Assembly: GCA_046050465.1 (NCBI GenBank)
Contig: JBJOPS010000050.1
Location: 1-64,000, forward strand
Source: Egaibacter sp046050465
GTDB taxonomy: Bacteria > Pseudomonadota > Gammaproteobacteria > Burkholderiales > Burkholderiaceae_C
Direction: 5' to 3'
DNA length: 64,000 nt
Part shown: piece after piece, positions 36,544 to 45,352 of the stretch
Layout of the letters: each line of letters begins with the position of its first letter
Position numbering within the stretch: position 1 is the first letter of the stretch
Program-made: the position numbers and the translations under genes
The notes under the pieces: model-generated
Database searches by the model: none
Told to the model about the DNA's origin: nothing
Seen by the model: the letters and a program-made list of their open reading frames with translations, nothing else

Positions 36544-37740
36544 ATGGCCCACGCCGCTTTTAACTGGCAAGACCCTTTTCTGCTCGACAGTCAGCTCTCC
36601 GACGACGAGCGCATGGTGCGTGATGCGGCTACTGCTTATTGCCAGGACAAACTCACACCTCGCGTCACCCAGGCATTCCGCGACGGCACGACTGACGCGG
36701 CCATCTTTCGTGAAATGGGCGAACTCGGCCTGCTCGGCCCCACCATCGCCGAGCAATATGGCGGCCCCGGCCTGAACTACGTGGCCTATGGCCTGATCGC
36801 CCGCGAAGTGGAGCGTGTGGACAGCGGCTATCGCTCCATGATGAGCGTGCAAAGCTCGCTGGTGATGGTGCCGATTTACGAATTCGGCACCGAAGCCCAG
36901 CGCCAAAAGTACCTGCCCCGGCTTGCCACCGGCGAGTGGATTGGCTGCTTCGGCCTGACCGAGCCTGACCATGGCTCCGACCCCGGCTCCATGGCCACCC
37001 GTGCCCACAGGGTGGCGGGCGGCTACAAGCTCACCGGCTCCAAGATGTGGATCAGCAACAGTCCGATTGCCGACGTGTTTGTGGTCTGGGCCAAGGAAGT
37101 TTCCGAGTCCGGCCAGGTCGGCCCGATCCGCGGCTTTGTGCTGGAAAAAGGCTTCAAGGGTTTGAGCGCCCCCGCCATCCACAGCAAGGTGGGCCTGCGC
37201 GCTTCCATCACTGGTGAGATCGTGATGGACGGCGTGTTCTGCCCTGAAGAAAACGCATTCCCCGAAGTGCAGGGCCTCAAAGGCCCGTTCACCTGCCTGA
37301 ACAGTGCCCGCTACGGCATCGCCTGGGGCGCCCTGGGTGCGGCCGAAGACTGCTGGACGCGCGCGCGCCAGTACGTGCTGGACCGCAAACAGTTCGGCCG
37401 ACCTCTGGCCGCCAACCAGCTGATCCAGAAAAAGCTGGCCGACATGCAAACCGAAATCGCGCTGGGCCTGCAGGGCTGCCTGCGCCTGGGCCGCATGAAG
37501 GACGAAGGCACCGCATCGGTGGAAATCACCTCCATCCTCAAGCGCAACTCGTGTGGCAAGTCATTGGACATTGCCCGCATGGCACGCGACATGATGGGTG
37601 GCAACGGTATCTCGGACGAGTTTGGCGTGGCGCGGCATTTGGTGAACCTCGAAGTGGTCAACACCTATGAAGGCACGCACGACATCCACGCGCTGATTCT
37701 GGGCCGGGCGATGACGGGGATTGCTGCGTTCGGGAACTAA
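36544..37740 (+). CDS. gcdH: Glutaryl-CoA dehydrogenase
   Basis: Acyl-CoA dehydrogenase that oxidises and decarboxylates glutaryl-CoA to crotonyl-CoA, in lysine, tryptophan and aromatic-acid breakdown. The protein is 398 aa. FAD and substrate motifs are [17 protein letters not shown] (about 138-154), [16 protein letters not shown], and Glu376 in [17 protein letters not shown] as the catalytic base. The EPDHGSDP form, in place of EP.AGSD, is typical of glutaryl-CoA dehydrogenases. The ATG at 36544 gives the usual [15 protein letters not shown] start. The CaiB-type CoA-transferase gene downstream could supply glutaryl-CoA. Confidence 0.95.
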   Translation: MAHAAFNWQDPFLLDSQLSDDERMVRDAATAYCQDKLTPRVTQAFRDGTTDAAIFREMGELGLLGPTIAEQYGGPGLNYVAYGLIAREVERVDSGYRSMMSVQSSLVMVPIYEFGTEAQRQKYLPRLATGEWIGCFGLTEPDHGSDPGSMATRAHRVAGGYKLTGSKMWISNSPIADVFVVWAKEVSESGQVGPIRGFVLEKGFKGLSAPAIHSKVGLRASITGEIVMDGVFCPEENAFPEVQGLKGPFTCLNSARYGIAWGALGAAEDCWTRARQYVLDRKQFGRPLAANQLIQKKLADMQTEIALGLQGCLRLGRMKDEGTASVEITSILKRNSCGKSLDIARMARDMMGGNGISDEFGVARHLVNLEVVNTYEGTHDIHALILGRAMTGIAAFGN

Positions 37741-37848
37741 AAGTCCTTGCTGGCCAACGTCATTTGGGGCAGGCCCATGCCCCATTGCCTGCAGGTGCTG
37801 AACTTGCGCGAGTCTGTAACCTGTGACATTCACTCAACGGAGTCTGCT

Positions 37849-38325
37849 ATGCGTCAGGAGGTGTTTGAAGGGCAGTGCCAGTGTGGTGCGATTCACTACC
37901 GCGCTACCGGGGTGGCGCTCACCATGTTTGCATGCCATTGCACGGAATGCCAGAGACAGGCAGGCAGCGCGTTTGGCATGGCGCTGTGGATCAAGCAGCC
38001 AGTGCTTGAGATTAGCGGTGGCTCTGTCAAAGAATGGATTCGCCACATGCCATCTGGCAAGCAAATGTCGTGTCAGTTTTGCCCTGATTGCGGTACACGC
38101 CTGTTTCACAAGGTCGTGGGTCAGGATCAAGTCTTGAGCATCAAACCCGGGACGCTGAGCCAACCACGCACTCTCGTGCCGGTTGGGCATATTTGGCTCG
38201 GCAGTAAACAGCAGTGGACGACGATCGACCCCAACGCACTTCAATACGCGGGCAATCCCGAAGCGTTTGATGCGCTCCTGGCTGCGTGGGTGGACGCGGA
38301 CCTCCATGCTGCGGCTGCAGACTGA
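37849..38325 (+). CDS. GFA-domain zinc-binding protein
   Basis: A 158-aa protein of the glutathione-dependent formaldehyde-activating (Gfa/CENP-V) fold. Zinc ligands are visible as CQCGAIHY (about 10-17), CHCTECQRQAGSAFG (about 31-45) and CPDCGTRLFH (about 80-89). The family is broad and most members have no proven enzymatic role, so formaldehyde activation should not be assumed. The ATG at 37849 is preceded by CGGAG; the longer frame from 37747 is unlikely. It stands between gcdH and the CoA-transferase gene on the same strand with gaps of about 108 and 184 nt, neither holding another gene. Confidence 0.88.
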   Translation: MRQEVFEGQCQCGAIHYRATGVALTMFACHCTECQRQAGSAFGMALWIKQPVLEISGGSVKEWIRHMPSGKQMSCQFCPDCGTRLFHKVVGQDQVLSIKPGTLSQPRTLVPVGHIWLGSKQQWTTIDPNALQYAGNPEAFDALLAAWVDADLHAAAAD

Positions 38326-38509
38326 CCATGGCAACGCCGCGTTCGGTGGGATTTGCAACTACTACCTACGCGTCTCCTCGCCGGGAGGGGTGTGGCTGGG
38401 GCGCGATTTCTGCGCATTTGGCAGTATGAGCGCCCGGCCATACCCGGCACGGCAGGCAAGGACGCTGGCGTGAACAAGGCCGTTGGCAACACCTATTGAA
38501 TTTACAACC

Positions 38510-39760
38510 ATGACAAACCAACCAAGCGCCCTAGGCCACCTCAAAGTCCTCGATCTCTCCAGAGTCCTGGCCGGCCCCTGGTGCACCCAGATGCTGGCCG
38601 ACCTCGGTGCCGATGTAGTCAAGGTCGAGCGCCCTGGCGCGGGGGACGACACGCGCCACTGGGGCCCTCCGTTTCTCAAAGACGCTGACGGCAACGACAC
38701 CACGCACGCCACCTACTTCACTGCCTGCAACCGCAACAAACGCTCCATCACCATCGACATGGCCCACCCCGAAGGCCAGGCGCTGATCCGCCAGATGGCG
38801 GCAAAGGCGGACATCCTGGTGGAGAACTTCAAGGTAGGCGGGCTCAAAGGCTATGGACTGGATTTTGAGAGCCTCAAGGCTCTGAACCCACGCCTGATCT
38901 ACTGCTCGGTCACCGGTTTTGGACAAGACGGCCCGTACGCCGAGCGCGCCGGCTACGACCTGATGATTCAGGCCATGAGTGGCATGATGAGCATCACCGG
39001 CCACCCCGATGGCGCGCCCGGTGGCGGGCCGCTGCGTGTGGGCGTTGCGCTCATCGATCTGTTTACCGGCGTGTACGCCACCAGTGCCATTCTGGCGGCC
39101 CTCGAAGTGCGCAACCGCACCGGCGTGGGCCAGCACATCGACATGGCGCTGCTGGATGTGGGCATGGCGATTCTGGCCAATCAGTCCGCCGGCTTTTTGA
39201 ACACCGGTAACGTGCCGCAGCGCCAGGGCAACAGCCACCCCAGCTTGGCACCGTACCAGGACTTTCCCACACAGGACGGCTCCATGCTGCTGGCCATTGG
39301 CAACGACGGTCAGTTCGCACGCTTTTGTCAGGCGGCGGAGCACCCCGAGTGGGCGGCTGACGCCCGCTTTGCCAGCAACAGCTTACGCGTGAAACACCGT
39401 GATGCGCTGATTCTGGCGATTCAGGCCGTTACCCGCACACGCACCACGGCGCAGTGGATAGCGGTGCTGGAGGAAAAAACCGTTCCTTGCGGCCCCATCA
39501 ATGACATTGGCCAGGCTTTTTCCGATGAGCAGGTAAAAGTCCGTGGTTTGGCCATCAAACAGCCACTAGCCCCCATCGGTGCTGCACGAACAGCTATTGA
39601 ATTCATAGCTGGAGTGGCCAGTCCGATGCGGCTCATGGCCACGCCACCAGTACTTCGACGACCACCACCCGCACTGGGTGAACACACCCAGGAAGTGCTG
39701 ACTGAGTTGGGACTGAATGCACAACAGGTGGCGGCACTCCAACAGGCAGGTGTTGTCTGA
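38510..39760 (+). CDS. CaiB/BaiF-family CoA-transferase, probable succinyl-CoA:glutarate type
   Basis: A 416-aa class III CoA-transferase. The N-terminus LGHLKVLDLSRVLAGPWCTQMLADLGADVVKVE is characteristic, and the catalytic aspartate lies in RVGVALIDLFTGVYA (about residue 180). The C-terminus ends LGEHTQEVLTELGL. Linked to gcdH, it most likely moves CoA from succinyl-CoA to glutarate (SUGCT type). The ATG at 38510 is chosen; an upstream TTG at 38483 is less likely. The segment at about residues 348-368 (QPLAPIGAARTAIEFIAG) is unlike the family and coincides with repeat copy E. Confidence 0.9.
   Translation: MTNQPSALGHLKVLDLSRVLAGPWCTQMLADLGADVVKVERPGAGDDTRHWGPPFLKDADGNDTTHATYFTACNRNKRSITIDMAHPEGQALIRQMAAKADILVENFKVGGLKGYGLDFESLKALNPRLIYCSVTGFGQDGPYAERAGYDLMIQAMSGMMSITGHPDGAPGGGPLRVGVALIDLFTGVYATSAILAALEVRNRTGVGQHIDMALLDVGMAILANQSAGFLNTGNVPQRQGNSHPSLAPYQDFPTQDGSMLLAIGNDGQFARFCQAAEHPEWAADARFASNSLRVKHRDALILAIQAVTRTRTTAQWIAVLEEKTVPCGPINDIGQAFSDEQVKVRGLAIKQPLAPIGAARTAIEFIAGVASPMRLMATPPVLRRPPPALGEHTQEVLTELGLNAQQVAALQQAGVV
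39550..39612 (+). repeat. Dispersed palindromic repeat, copy E (inside CoA-transferase gene)
   Basis: The clear part is the right arm, ACAGCTATTGAATTCATAGC, preceded by CACTAGCCCCCATCGGTGCT in the position of the CTAGCCC...TGCG core. The left part is weakly conserved. It is read in the sense direction of the gene. Confidence 0.5.
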
Positions 39761-39781
39761 GTGACCCGAAAGCTATGGTAC

Positions 39782-40684
39782 TCAATCGGTCCTGGGCTGC
39801 TGGTTAACCATCACAATGCCCAGTGTGACCAGTGTGATGGACACGAGCAAACCATCGGAGACAGGCTCCTTCAGCCACAGCGTGCCAAATAGCAGCGCAA
39901 AAATGGGGGTGAGAAACACAAATACCGAAATTTTGGTGGCCGGGTAACGCCCCAGCATCCACATCCAGGCCAGATAACTGACGAAAGCTCCCAGTACAGT
40001 TTGCGCTACCAGCGATGCAGCAGCAAAAGTGCTGAATTCAAACACCCAGTGTTCACGCAACATCAATGACAGGATGGGCAGTGCCACCATGCTAACAGCC
40101 ACCTGATAGAACAGAAGTTTTTCCGCAGACACGCGGGCAAGACGGGTACTGCGAATTACCAGGGTTGTGAGCCCCCAGGACATGCCGGCAGCCAACGCCA
40201 GCACGTCACCTTTCCATTGCTCGCGATGGCTGGCTGCGCCGAGCCCTTCATGAAGGGCAAACAGTACCGCACAAAACGCAAGTGCCATACCCAGCCACTG
40301 CGTAAACCGTAGATGCTCGGATTTGACGACCAGGGGTAACAAAATGGCTACCCAAAAGGGCGCCGTATAGAGAAACACGGTCAGGCGTGAGGCGGTTGAG
40401 AACTGCAACCCGATATACAGCAGGGCAAACTCGGTGGCAAACAGTACGCCTGCGAGCAATCCGGCGCCCAGTGTGCCATCGGGTTCAAACAATGGGATGC
40501 GACGTGCCCGGCACCAAACCCATAGCAGTACTGTGGCACCCATGAACCGGATGGCTGCCTGAAAGACTGGTGGCACTTCTGCAATGGTAGCCTTCACCAG
40601 CACTTGCTGAAAGCCCCAAAACAGACAACACCCCAACAGCAGTGCCACGGCCAGGCCGTCCAGATTTTGTTTGCGGTAGATCAT
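39782..40684 (-). CDS. EamA-family (DMT) transporter
   Basis: An inner-membrane carrier of 300 aa with about ten hydrophobic segments arranged as two EamA repeats (about 12-140 and 160-290). Typical segments are ALLLGCCLFWGFQQVLVKAT near the start and YLAWMWMLGRYPATKISVFVFLTPIFALLFG in the second half. Members export amino acids, metabolites or drugs; the substrate cannot be predicted. It converges on the CoA-transferase gene with a 21-nt gap. A second EamA gene lies 215 nt upstream on the same strand, but the two proteins differ clearly and are not a recent duplication. Confidence 0.88.
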   Translation of the reverse strand: MIYRKQNLDGLAVALLLGCCLFWGFQQVLVKATIAEVPPVFQAAIRFMGATVLLWVWCRARRIPLFEPDGTLGAGLLAGVLFATEFALLYIGLQFSTASRLTVFLYTAPFWVAILLPLVVKSEHLRFTQWLGMALAFCAVLFALHEGLGAASHREQWKGDVLALAAGMSWGLTTLVIRSTRLARVSAEKLLFYQVAVSMVALPILSLMLREHWVFEFSTFAAASLVAQTVLGAFVSYLAWMWMLGRYPATKISVFVFLTPIFALLFGTLWLKEPVSDGLLVSITLVTLGIVMVNQQPRTD

Positions 40685-40899
40685 GGACTGATTGTGCCCT
40701 GCCGGTCTCGACCTGATGTCCTACCTTGGGAGAGCAAAAGCGACAGCTATTCGCGTGTAAATCATGCGCCAGGATTTGGCGGTGACCGGATAGTCGGTGA
40801 TCCGTTCATGTGACAGGCTTTTTATTCGCCCAGGTCAAGAAAAGGCACACTTGCTGCCGAGGTGTCATGAGGTCTGGTGCCCGCTGGCGAACTTTTGCT

Positions 40900-41820
40900 T
40901 CAAGTTTCCCTGTCGGGTTCTCCCGACCGCAAGGCTGCCAGACCGGCACCGACAATCACAATGGCGCCTGCCACCGTGGTGGCACGCGGCATTTCGCTGA
41001 AAAACAGAAACCCCCACAACGGTGCCCACAAAATCCCTGTGTATTCAAATGGGGTTACGGCACTGGCGCGTGCCACACGATAAGCGCTGGTGAGAAAGAC
41101 CATGCCAGCGGCAGCCACCACACCACACAAAACCATCAGCAAACCATCCATGAAAGTGGGCCATACCCAGGGCCGCACAAGAAACGACAGGCTGGGGTGC
41201 GCTGCATCGACGATGTCGAGTTGCTTCAGCACCAGTGCCGTAAGTCCGGCACCAACCAGAAAAACCCAGTTCTGATAGAACGACATCACGGAGGCCACTT
41301 GTGTTGAGCCCAGCTTGCGCCCCATCAGCATGGAGCCGGCATACATGGCTGCAGACAGCAGGGACAACAATGCAGCAGGCTCAAACAGGCCCTGGCCAGG
41401 CTGCAACATGATCGCCACTCCCGCAAAACCCACCATCACTGCCGCCCATACCTTCCAGCCAACCCGCTCACCCAGGACCGGGCCGGCCAGTGCCGTGACA
41501 AACAGTGGCACCGTAAAGTACAGTGCCACCGCATCAGCCAGCGGCAGAGCGGGAAATGACATGTAGTACGCGATGTACGACACAAACAAAATCAGTGCGC
41601 GCAGCACCAGCGAGCCCAGGTGCGATCCAATGATGGCACGCCAACCCACCTGGTACTGAACCAGCATCAGCAAAATAGGCATGCCAACCAGTGACCGGAT
41701 GCACACGACTTCGGTCAATGGATAAACCGTGCTTACCCGCTTGATAATGGCATCCTGTAAGGAAAAGACAAGCACCCCCAGACAAAGGTACAGAATTCCA
41801 CGAGCCGTATTATTTTGCAT
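40900..41820 (-). CDS. EamA-family (DMT) transporter
   Basis: A 306-aa carrier with ten membrane segments in two EamA halves (ARGILYLCLGVLVFSLQDAIIKR at the start; SAVTPFEYTGILWAPLWGFLFFSEMP near the end). The start at ATG 41820 is chosen because the frame upstream of it (to 41889) encodes a polar, non-membrane stretch. The final AALRSGEPDRET tail is cytoplasmic. The protein resembles the RhaT/RarD-like branch of permeases but no substrate can be given. The 215-nt stretch towards the other EamA gene shows no gene. Confidence 0.86.
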   Translation of the reverse strand: MQNNTARGILYLCLGVLVFSLQDAIIKRVSTVYPLTEVVCIRSLVGMPILLMLVQYQVGWRAIIGSHLGSLVLRALILFVSYIAYYMSFPALPLADAVALYFTVPLFVTALAGPVLGERVGWKVWAAVMVGFAGVAIMLQPGQGLFEPAALLSLLSAAMYAGSMLMGRKLGSTQVASVMSFYQNWVFLVGAGLTALVLKQLDIVDAAHPSLSFLVRPWVWPTFMDGLLMVLCGVVAAAGMVFLTSAYRVARASAVTPFEYTGILWAPLWGFLFFSEMPRATTVAGAIVIVGAGLAALRSGEPDRET

Positions 41821-41918
41821 ATGCAGGATTTTGCTGCAAGCGCGATCCCACCGCATTTGTCGTATCGCATTTCCTATTTTTCTTGCCAAACCTTATTTCA
41901 ATTTTGAAGGAGCTCCAC

Positions 41919-42332
41919 ATGAAGGTTGAGCCTTACTTGTTTTTCAACGGGCGCTGCGAAGAGGCAATTGCCTTCTACCAAGAAGCGCTCGGTGCGGAGG
42001 TCACTATCCAAATGCGCATGAGTGAAAGCCCCGAACCCTATCAGCCAGGCATGCTGCCCCCGGGTTTTGAGCAGAAAATCATGCATGCCAGCTTGCGCAT
42101 TGGGCAGACCAATGTGATGATGTCCGACGGCAACAGCAACATGCAGCCCAGCTTTCAGGGGTTCTCGCTCTCCATCACTGCAACGGATGTCATTCAAGCC
42201 GGGCGTTTCTATAACGCGCTGTGCCAGGATGGAAGGGTACTGATGCCGCTGGGAAAAACATTTTGGTCACCTTGCTTTGGAATGGTGACGGACCGTTTTG
42301 GCGTAGGCTGGATGATCGCCGTGTCATCCTGA
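41919..42332 (+). CDS. PhnB-like VOC-superfamily protein
   Basis: A 137-aa protein of the glyoxalase/bleomycin-resistance fold, PhnB (YjdN) branch. It shows the family start YLFFNGRCEEAIAFYQEALGAEV, the middle LRIGQTNVMMSDG and the end FWSPCFGMVTDRFGVGWMI. The fold usually binds a metal, but PhnB-type proteins often lack part of the metal site and have no fixed activity. A very good ribosome site (GAAGGAG) stands before the ATG. It is divergent from the EamA gene and convergent with the AAA gene. Confidence 0.9.
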   Translation: MKVEPYLFFNGRCEEAIAFYQEALGAEVTIQMRMSESPEPYQPGMLPPGFEQKIMHASLRIGQTNVMMSDGNSNMQPSFQGFSLSITATDVIQAGRFYNALCQDGRVLMPLGKTFWSPCFGMVTDRFGVGWMIAVSS

Positions 42333-42376
42333 GAATAACGGCAGGCCGCTTTGGTGCGATGACTTCGGGTGTGGTA

Positions 42377-44707
42377 CTACTGCAAGAACCCCATGCCCCG
42401 GCTTTCTCGAACCTCGGGTTTGATTCGGTGCTCGGCTTCCAATTGCTCCAAAAATTCCAGGGCGCCCAGTTCCATGCCCAGAATGACGGATTGCCGTTTG
42501 ACAGCAGCAAAGTCGCCCGGGCACAGCTGGTCCATCAGCATCAGTCGCGAGCGGATCTCCATCGTGAAAAGTGTGGCATCACCTGCAAGAGCTTCCACTT
42601 CAAACATTTTTTCGCGCTGCTCGGGTGTCAAGGGCTTGAATTTGATTTTGAACGTGAAGCGCCTCAAGGCGGCCGGGTCTAGCCGCTCCAGCAGATTGGT
42701 AGTGCAGACAAAGATACCGTTGAAGTGTTCCATGCCTTGCAGCATTTCGTTTACCTCGGTCACTTCATAGGTGCGCTGGGCGCCACGCCGGTCCTGCAAG
42801 AAGCTGTCGGCCTCGTCCAGGAGCAGCAAGGCCTTTTCGTTCTCGGCCTCGCGGAACATGGCTGCCATTTGTTGCTCGGTCTCACCCACGTACTTGCTCA
42901 TCAAATCGCTGGCTTGCTTGATGATCAATGGTTTTTCCAGCGCAACAGCAATGTGTTCACCCAAAGCGGTTTTCCCGGTGCCGGGCGCACCGTAAAAACA
43001 CAACGAGCCATGACCGCGCACTTTGAGCGCTTGCACAATACGCGGTATGTCGAAGCGGCTCTCGATGTTGAGCATAGACAGGTCGTGCTGCGTGACCATA
43101 CGGCGCGCAGGTTGTGTGTCCGGATGCGTGCCCAGGGCCAGGTCGGCATTTTTCAGTTGCCGTTCAATCAGTTTTTCAACTGGGGATGCCTCAACGCTAT
43201 CGGTCGGGCCGGGGCCGACCAGCCCGGCAAATCGCGCCGCCGTGCGAATTTGCGCGGGGGTGAGGCCCTTGCGTGCGGTGAGCTTGGCGATAAATGTGTC
43301 AGACACTTTCACCCCTTCAAGCGTCTTGCGCACCACACCTTCGCGGGCGCCAGGTGGCGGCGACTTTAGTTCCAGATGGTAAGCAAAGCGCCGGCGAAAC
43401 GCGGGGTCGATCTGCTCAATGCGGTTGGTTACCCAGATGGTGGGCACGGTGTTGGATTCCAGAATCTGGTTTACCCAGGCCTTGCCGTTCACACTACCGC
43501 TGCTGGGCGCCGCCACCTGTTCAGCCCGTGCCAGCAGTTGGGCGGCCTCGCTGGAGATGGGTGGAAAGACATCTTCTACTTCGTCAAACAGCAATGCCGA
43601 CTGCGCACTGCCTTTGAGGAACACCTGTGCAATTTGCAGCGAGCGGTAACGGTCACGTCCGCTCAAGGAGTTGCCATCACGATCTGCGTATTCCACTTCG
43701 AACAATTCCAGCCCGGCGGCCTGCGCCACCACCTTGGCCAGTTCGGTTTTGCCGGTACCGGGAGGGCCGTAAAGCAGCACGTTCACGCCCACCTCCTTAC
43801 GGGCAACGGCATTGCCCATGAGACGGCACAACACGCGGGCATCATCCTCCACAAATGAAAAGTCGGTCATGGTCAGCGCGCTTTTGCTCGACGGGCGCGT
43901 GAAAACGGCCATCAACTCGGCCTGATCGCGATATTCACGCATAAGCACCGGTGGCAATTTTTCACTGACTTTCATCAAGTCTGCGAGATCGGTGATGTTG
44001 TGCTCGGAAATCAGGTTTTCGACCAGCCCAATGCGTTCCAGTCGCGAGCCTGCACGCAAAGCCTCGCCCACCTCGCTGGCGTTGACGCCCGCCACCTGCG
44101 CGAGGGCGGCATAAGCCTCAGGGGCGCTATTTACCTTGAACTCCACCAAAATGCTGCGAAGCTCGCGCTGATAACGGGTCAGCGTGCCATAGAGCAACAA
44201 GGCGCGCTCGGCCTTGTTGAGCTGTAACAGACCCGCCAGCGCATCGATGTTTTTCTCAACCAGAGTGGACTGCTTTTTGAGAGTATGGGTAAGCCAATCA
44301 CCAGTAGCGCAGAGCAGTGTCAGGAGATCTTTGGGCTGGTCTTTGGCGTATTCATCGAGATAGAAAAACAGCGTGCCTTCTTCATAAGGGCCTTGCCACG
44401 CACCGTAACGGGCCAGAAAGTCAGGGGCATTCAGAGCCTCGTGGCCTTTCCAGGTATCGTTGGCCACGCACCGGCGTGACAGAAACTCACGCACACGGGT
44501 CAGCACCGGTGCCGGCCACACCAAATGCCGGCCAGCCAGTGAAATGACGCTATTGAGGTCTCGCCTTGCATTGAAACCAGCACCCTGACGTGCGGTCAAT
44601 GTCAGCACAAAGTGCGAACACAGCAGATCCAGCACCGGGGCATCTTCAAGCCCTGGGGATATGAGCATGAGCCCGCCAGACATACCAGCAACCAAACGCT
44701 TGGCCAT
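42377..44707 (-). CDS. Tandem AAA-domain ATPase
   Basis: A 776-aa protein with two AAA ATPase modules. The first has Walker A GPPGTGKT near residue 312 and Walker B SALLFDEVEDVF, with arginine-rich PAFRRRF in the position of the finger. The second has GAPGTGKT near residue 575, KALLLLDEADSFL and DPAALRRFTFKIKF. About 300 N-terminal residues without a known domain (LLQLNKAERALLLYGTLTRYQ) probably bind the substrate or an adaptor. There is no signal, membrane segment or protease site, so it is likely a cytoplasmic unfoldase or remodeller with an unknown client. ATG 44707 is used; the frame also allows TTG at 44710. It stands alone with no obvious partner gene. Confidence 0.88.
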   Translation of the reverse strand: MAKRLVAGMSGGLMLISPGLEDAPVLDLLCSHFVLTLTARQGAGFNARRDLNSVISLAGRHLVWPAPVLTRVREFLSRRCVANDTWKGHEALNAPDFLARYGAWQGPYEEGTLFFYLDEYAKDQPKDLLTLLCATGDWLTHTLKKQSTLVEKNIDALAGLLQLNKAERALLLYGTLTRYQRELRSILVEFKVNSAPEAYAALAQVAGVNASEVGEALRAGSRLERIGLVENLISEHNITDLADLMKVSEKLPPVLMREYRDQAELMAVFTRPSSKSALTMTDFSFVEDDARVLCRLMGNAVARKEVGVNVLLYGPPGTGKTELAKVVAQAAGLELFEVEYADRDGNSLSGRDRYRSLQIAQVFLKGSAQSALLFDEVEDVFPPISSEAAQLLARAEQVAAPSSGSVNGKAWVNQILESNTVPTIWVTNRIEQIDPAFRRRFAYHLELKSPPPGAREGVVRKTLEGVKVSDTFIAKLTARKGLTPAQIRTAARFAGLVGPGPTDSVEASPVEKLIERQLKNADLALGTHPDTQPARRMVTQHDLSMLNIESRFDIPRIVQALKVRGHGSLCFYGAPGTGKTALGEHIAVALEKPLIIKQASDLMSKYVGETEQQMAAMFREAENEKALLLLDEADSFLQDRRGAQRTYEVTEVNEMLQGMEHFNGIFVCTTNLLERLDPAALRRFTFKIKFKPLTPEQREKMFEVEALAGDATLFTMEIRSRLMLMDQLCPGDFAAVKRQSVILGMELGALEFLEQLEAEHRIKPEVRESRGMGFLQ

Positions 44708-44889
44708 CAAACGCCTCCAGCACCGATGTGCAATAGTTTCACCTTAACCCAGACTCTGACGAGATGGAAGACTTGGCACCAAAATATTTTGGTACACATT
44801 GCTCATGCGCGAGCAAAAATAGAGAGGCAGAGCCCGTCGCCCTTTTGGGTAAAATCCAGTTCAGTCGATCAGAAGTTCAAGGAACGCAC

Positions 44890-45030
44890 ATGTCCGCCCC
44901 AAAGCCCCATCACGATGCCCACGAAATAGACACCGTCGAGAAAATCGTGCCGCTCATGCCTATTGTGTTGCCCGTGGCCGGCGGCATCTTGATCTTTTTG
45001 CTGGCTTTCATCGCGGTTTTCATGGCCTGA
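44890..45030 (+). CDS. Small membrane protein, 46 aa
   Basis: Codes for 46 residues: a His/Asp-rich start (SAPKPHHDAHEIDTVEK) and one C-terminal hydrophobic helix (VLPVAGGILIFLLAFIAVFM). AAGGAA stands 5 nt before the ATG, a good ribosome site. The helix near the C-terminus suggests a tail-anchored inner-membrane peptide. It is divergent from the AAA gene, with about 180 nt between them. Its function is unknown. Confidence 0.62.
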   Translation: MSAPKPHHDAHEIDTVEKIVPLMPIVLPVAGGILIFLLAFIAVFMA

Positions 45031-45143
45031 CACCGGCTAAGGTCAGCGCCTGATCGTGCGCGCCTTCATTCCTCCCGGGCTGTCCAGCTGCCGCTGTGCA
45101 GAGCTGGCAGGCAAAAGCCAGATCTCATCCTGGCAAATCACCC

Positions 45144-45213
45144 CTCAAATGTACGTATATTTGGCCTTCAACCCTTGTTAAATGCGGGTAGTTTGCTACT
45201 ATTTTTATAGCCT
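45144..45213 (+). repeat. Dispersed palindromic repeat, copy D
   Basis: Left part CAAATGTACGTATATTTGG is a near palindrome; the core CTTCAACCCTTGTTAAATGC follows, then the right arm TTGCTACTATTTTTATAGC. It lies in the intergenic region between the 46-aa gene and pckG. Confidence 0.7.
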
Positions 45214-45298
45214 GCAATTTCACTCGGCCAAATTGACAGTTCGCTGCCTGCGCACCAGTTTCGCATATAGCCATGCATTTTTTGCATATATTTTGCAC

Positions 45299-45314
45299 GT
45301 AACTGATTGGTAAC
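45299..45314. promoter_or_regulatory. GTAAC-N6-GTAAC direct repeat upstream of pckG
   Basis: GTAACTGATTGGTAAC, differing from the fba element at only two positions and from the pyk element at four. It lies 151 nt upstream of the pckG ATG. Confidence 0.45.
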
Positions 45315-45352
45315 CAGTGCATGGATTCTTAAAATCAGGGGTAGCAAAACAT

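Noticed and set aside
40740..40770. GACAGCTATTCGCGTGTAAA as an eighth repeat copy
   Set aside because: Only the GACAGCTATT word matches; core and closing arm are missing.
40685..40899. Intergenic stretch between the two EamA genes as a possible riboswitch
   Set aside because: Both genes run away from it in the same direction, no stable long stem or known aptamer pattern was found.
39782..41820. The two EamA genes as a recent tandem duplication
   Set aside because: The proteins differ throughout and lack long shared stretches.
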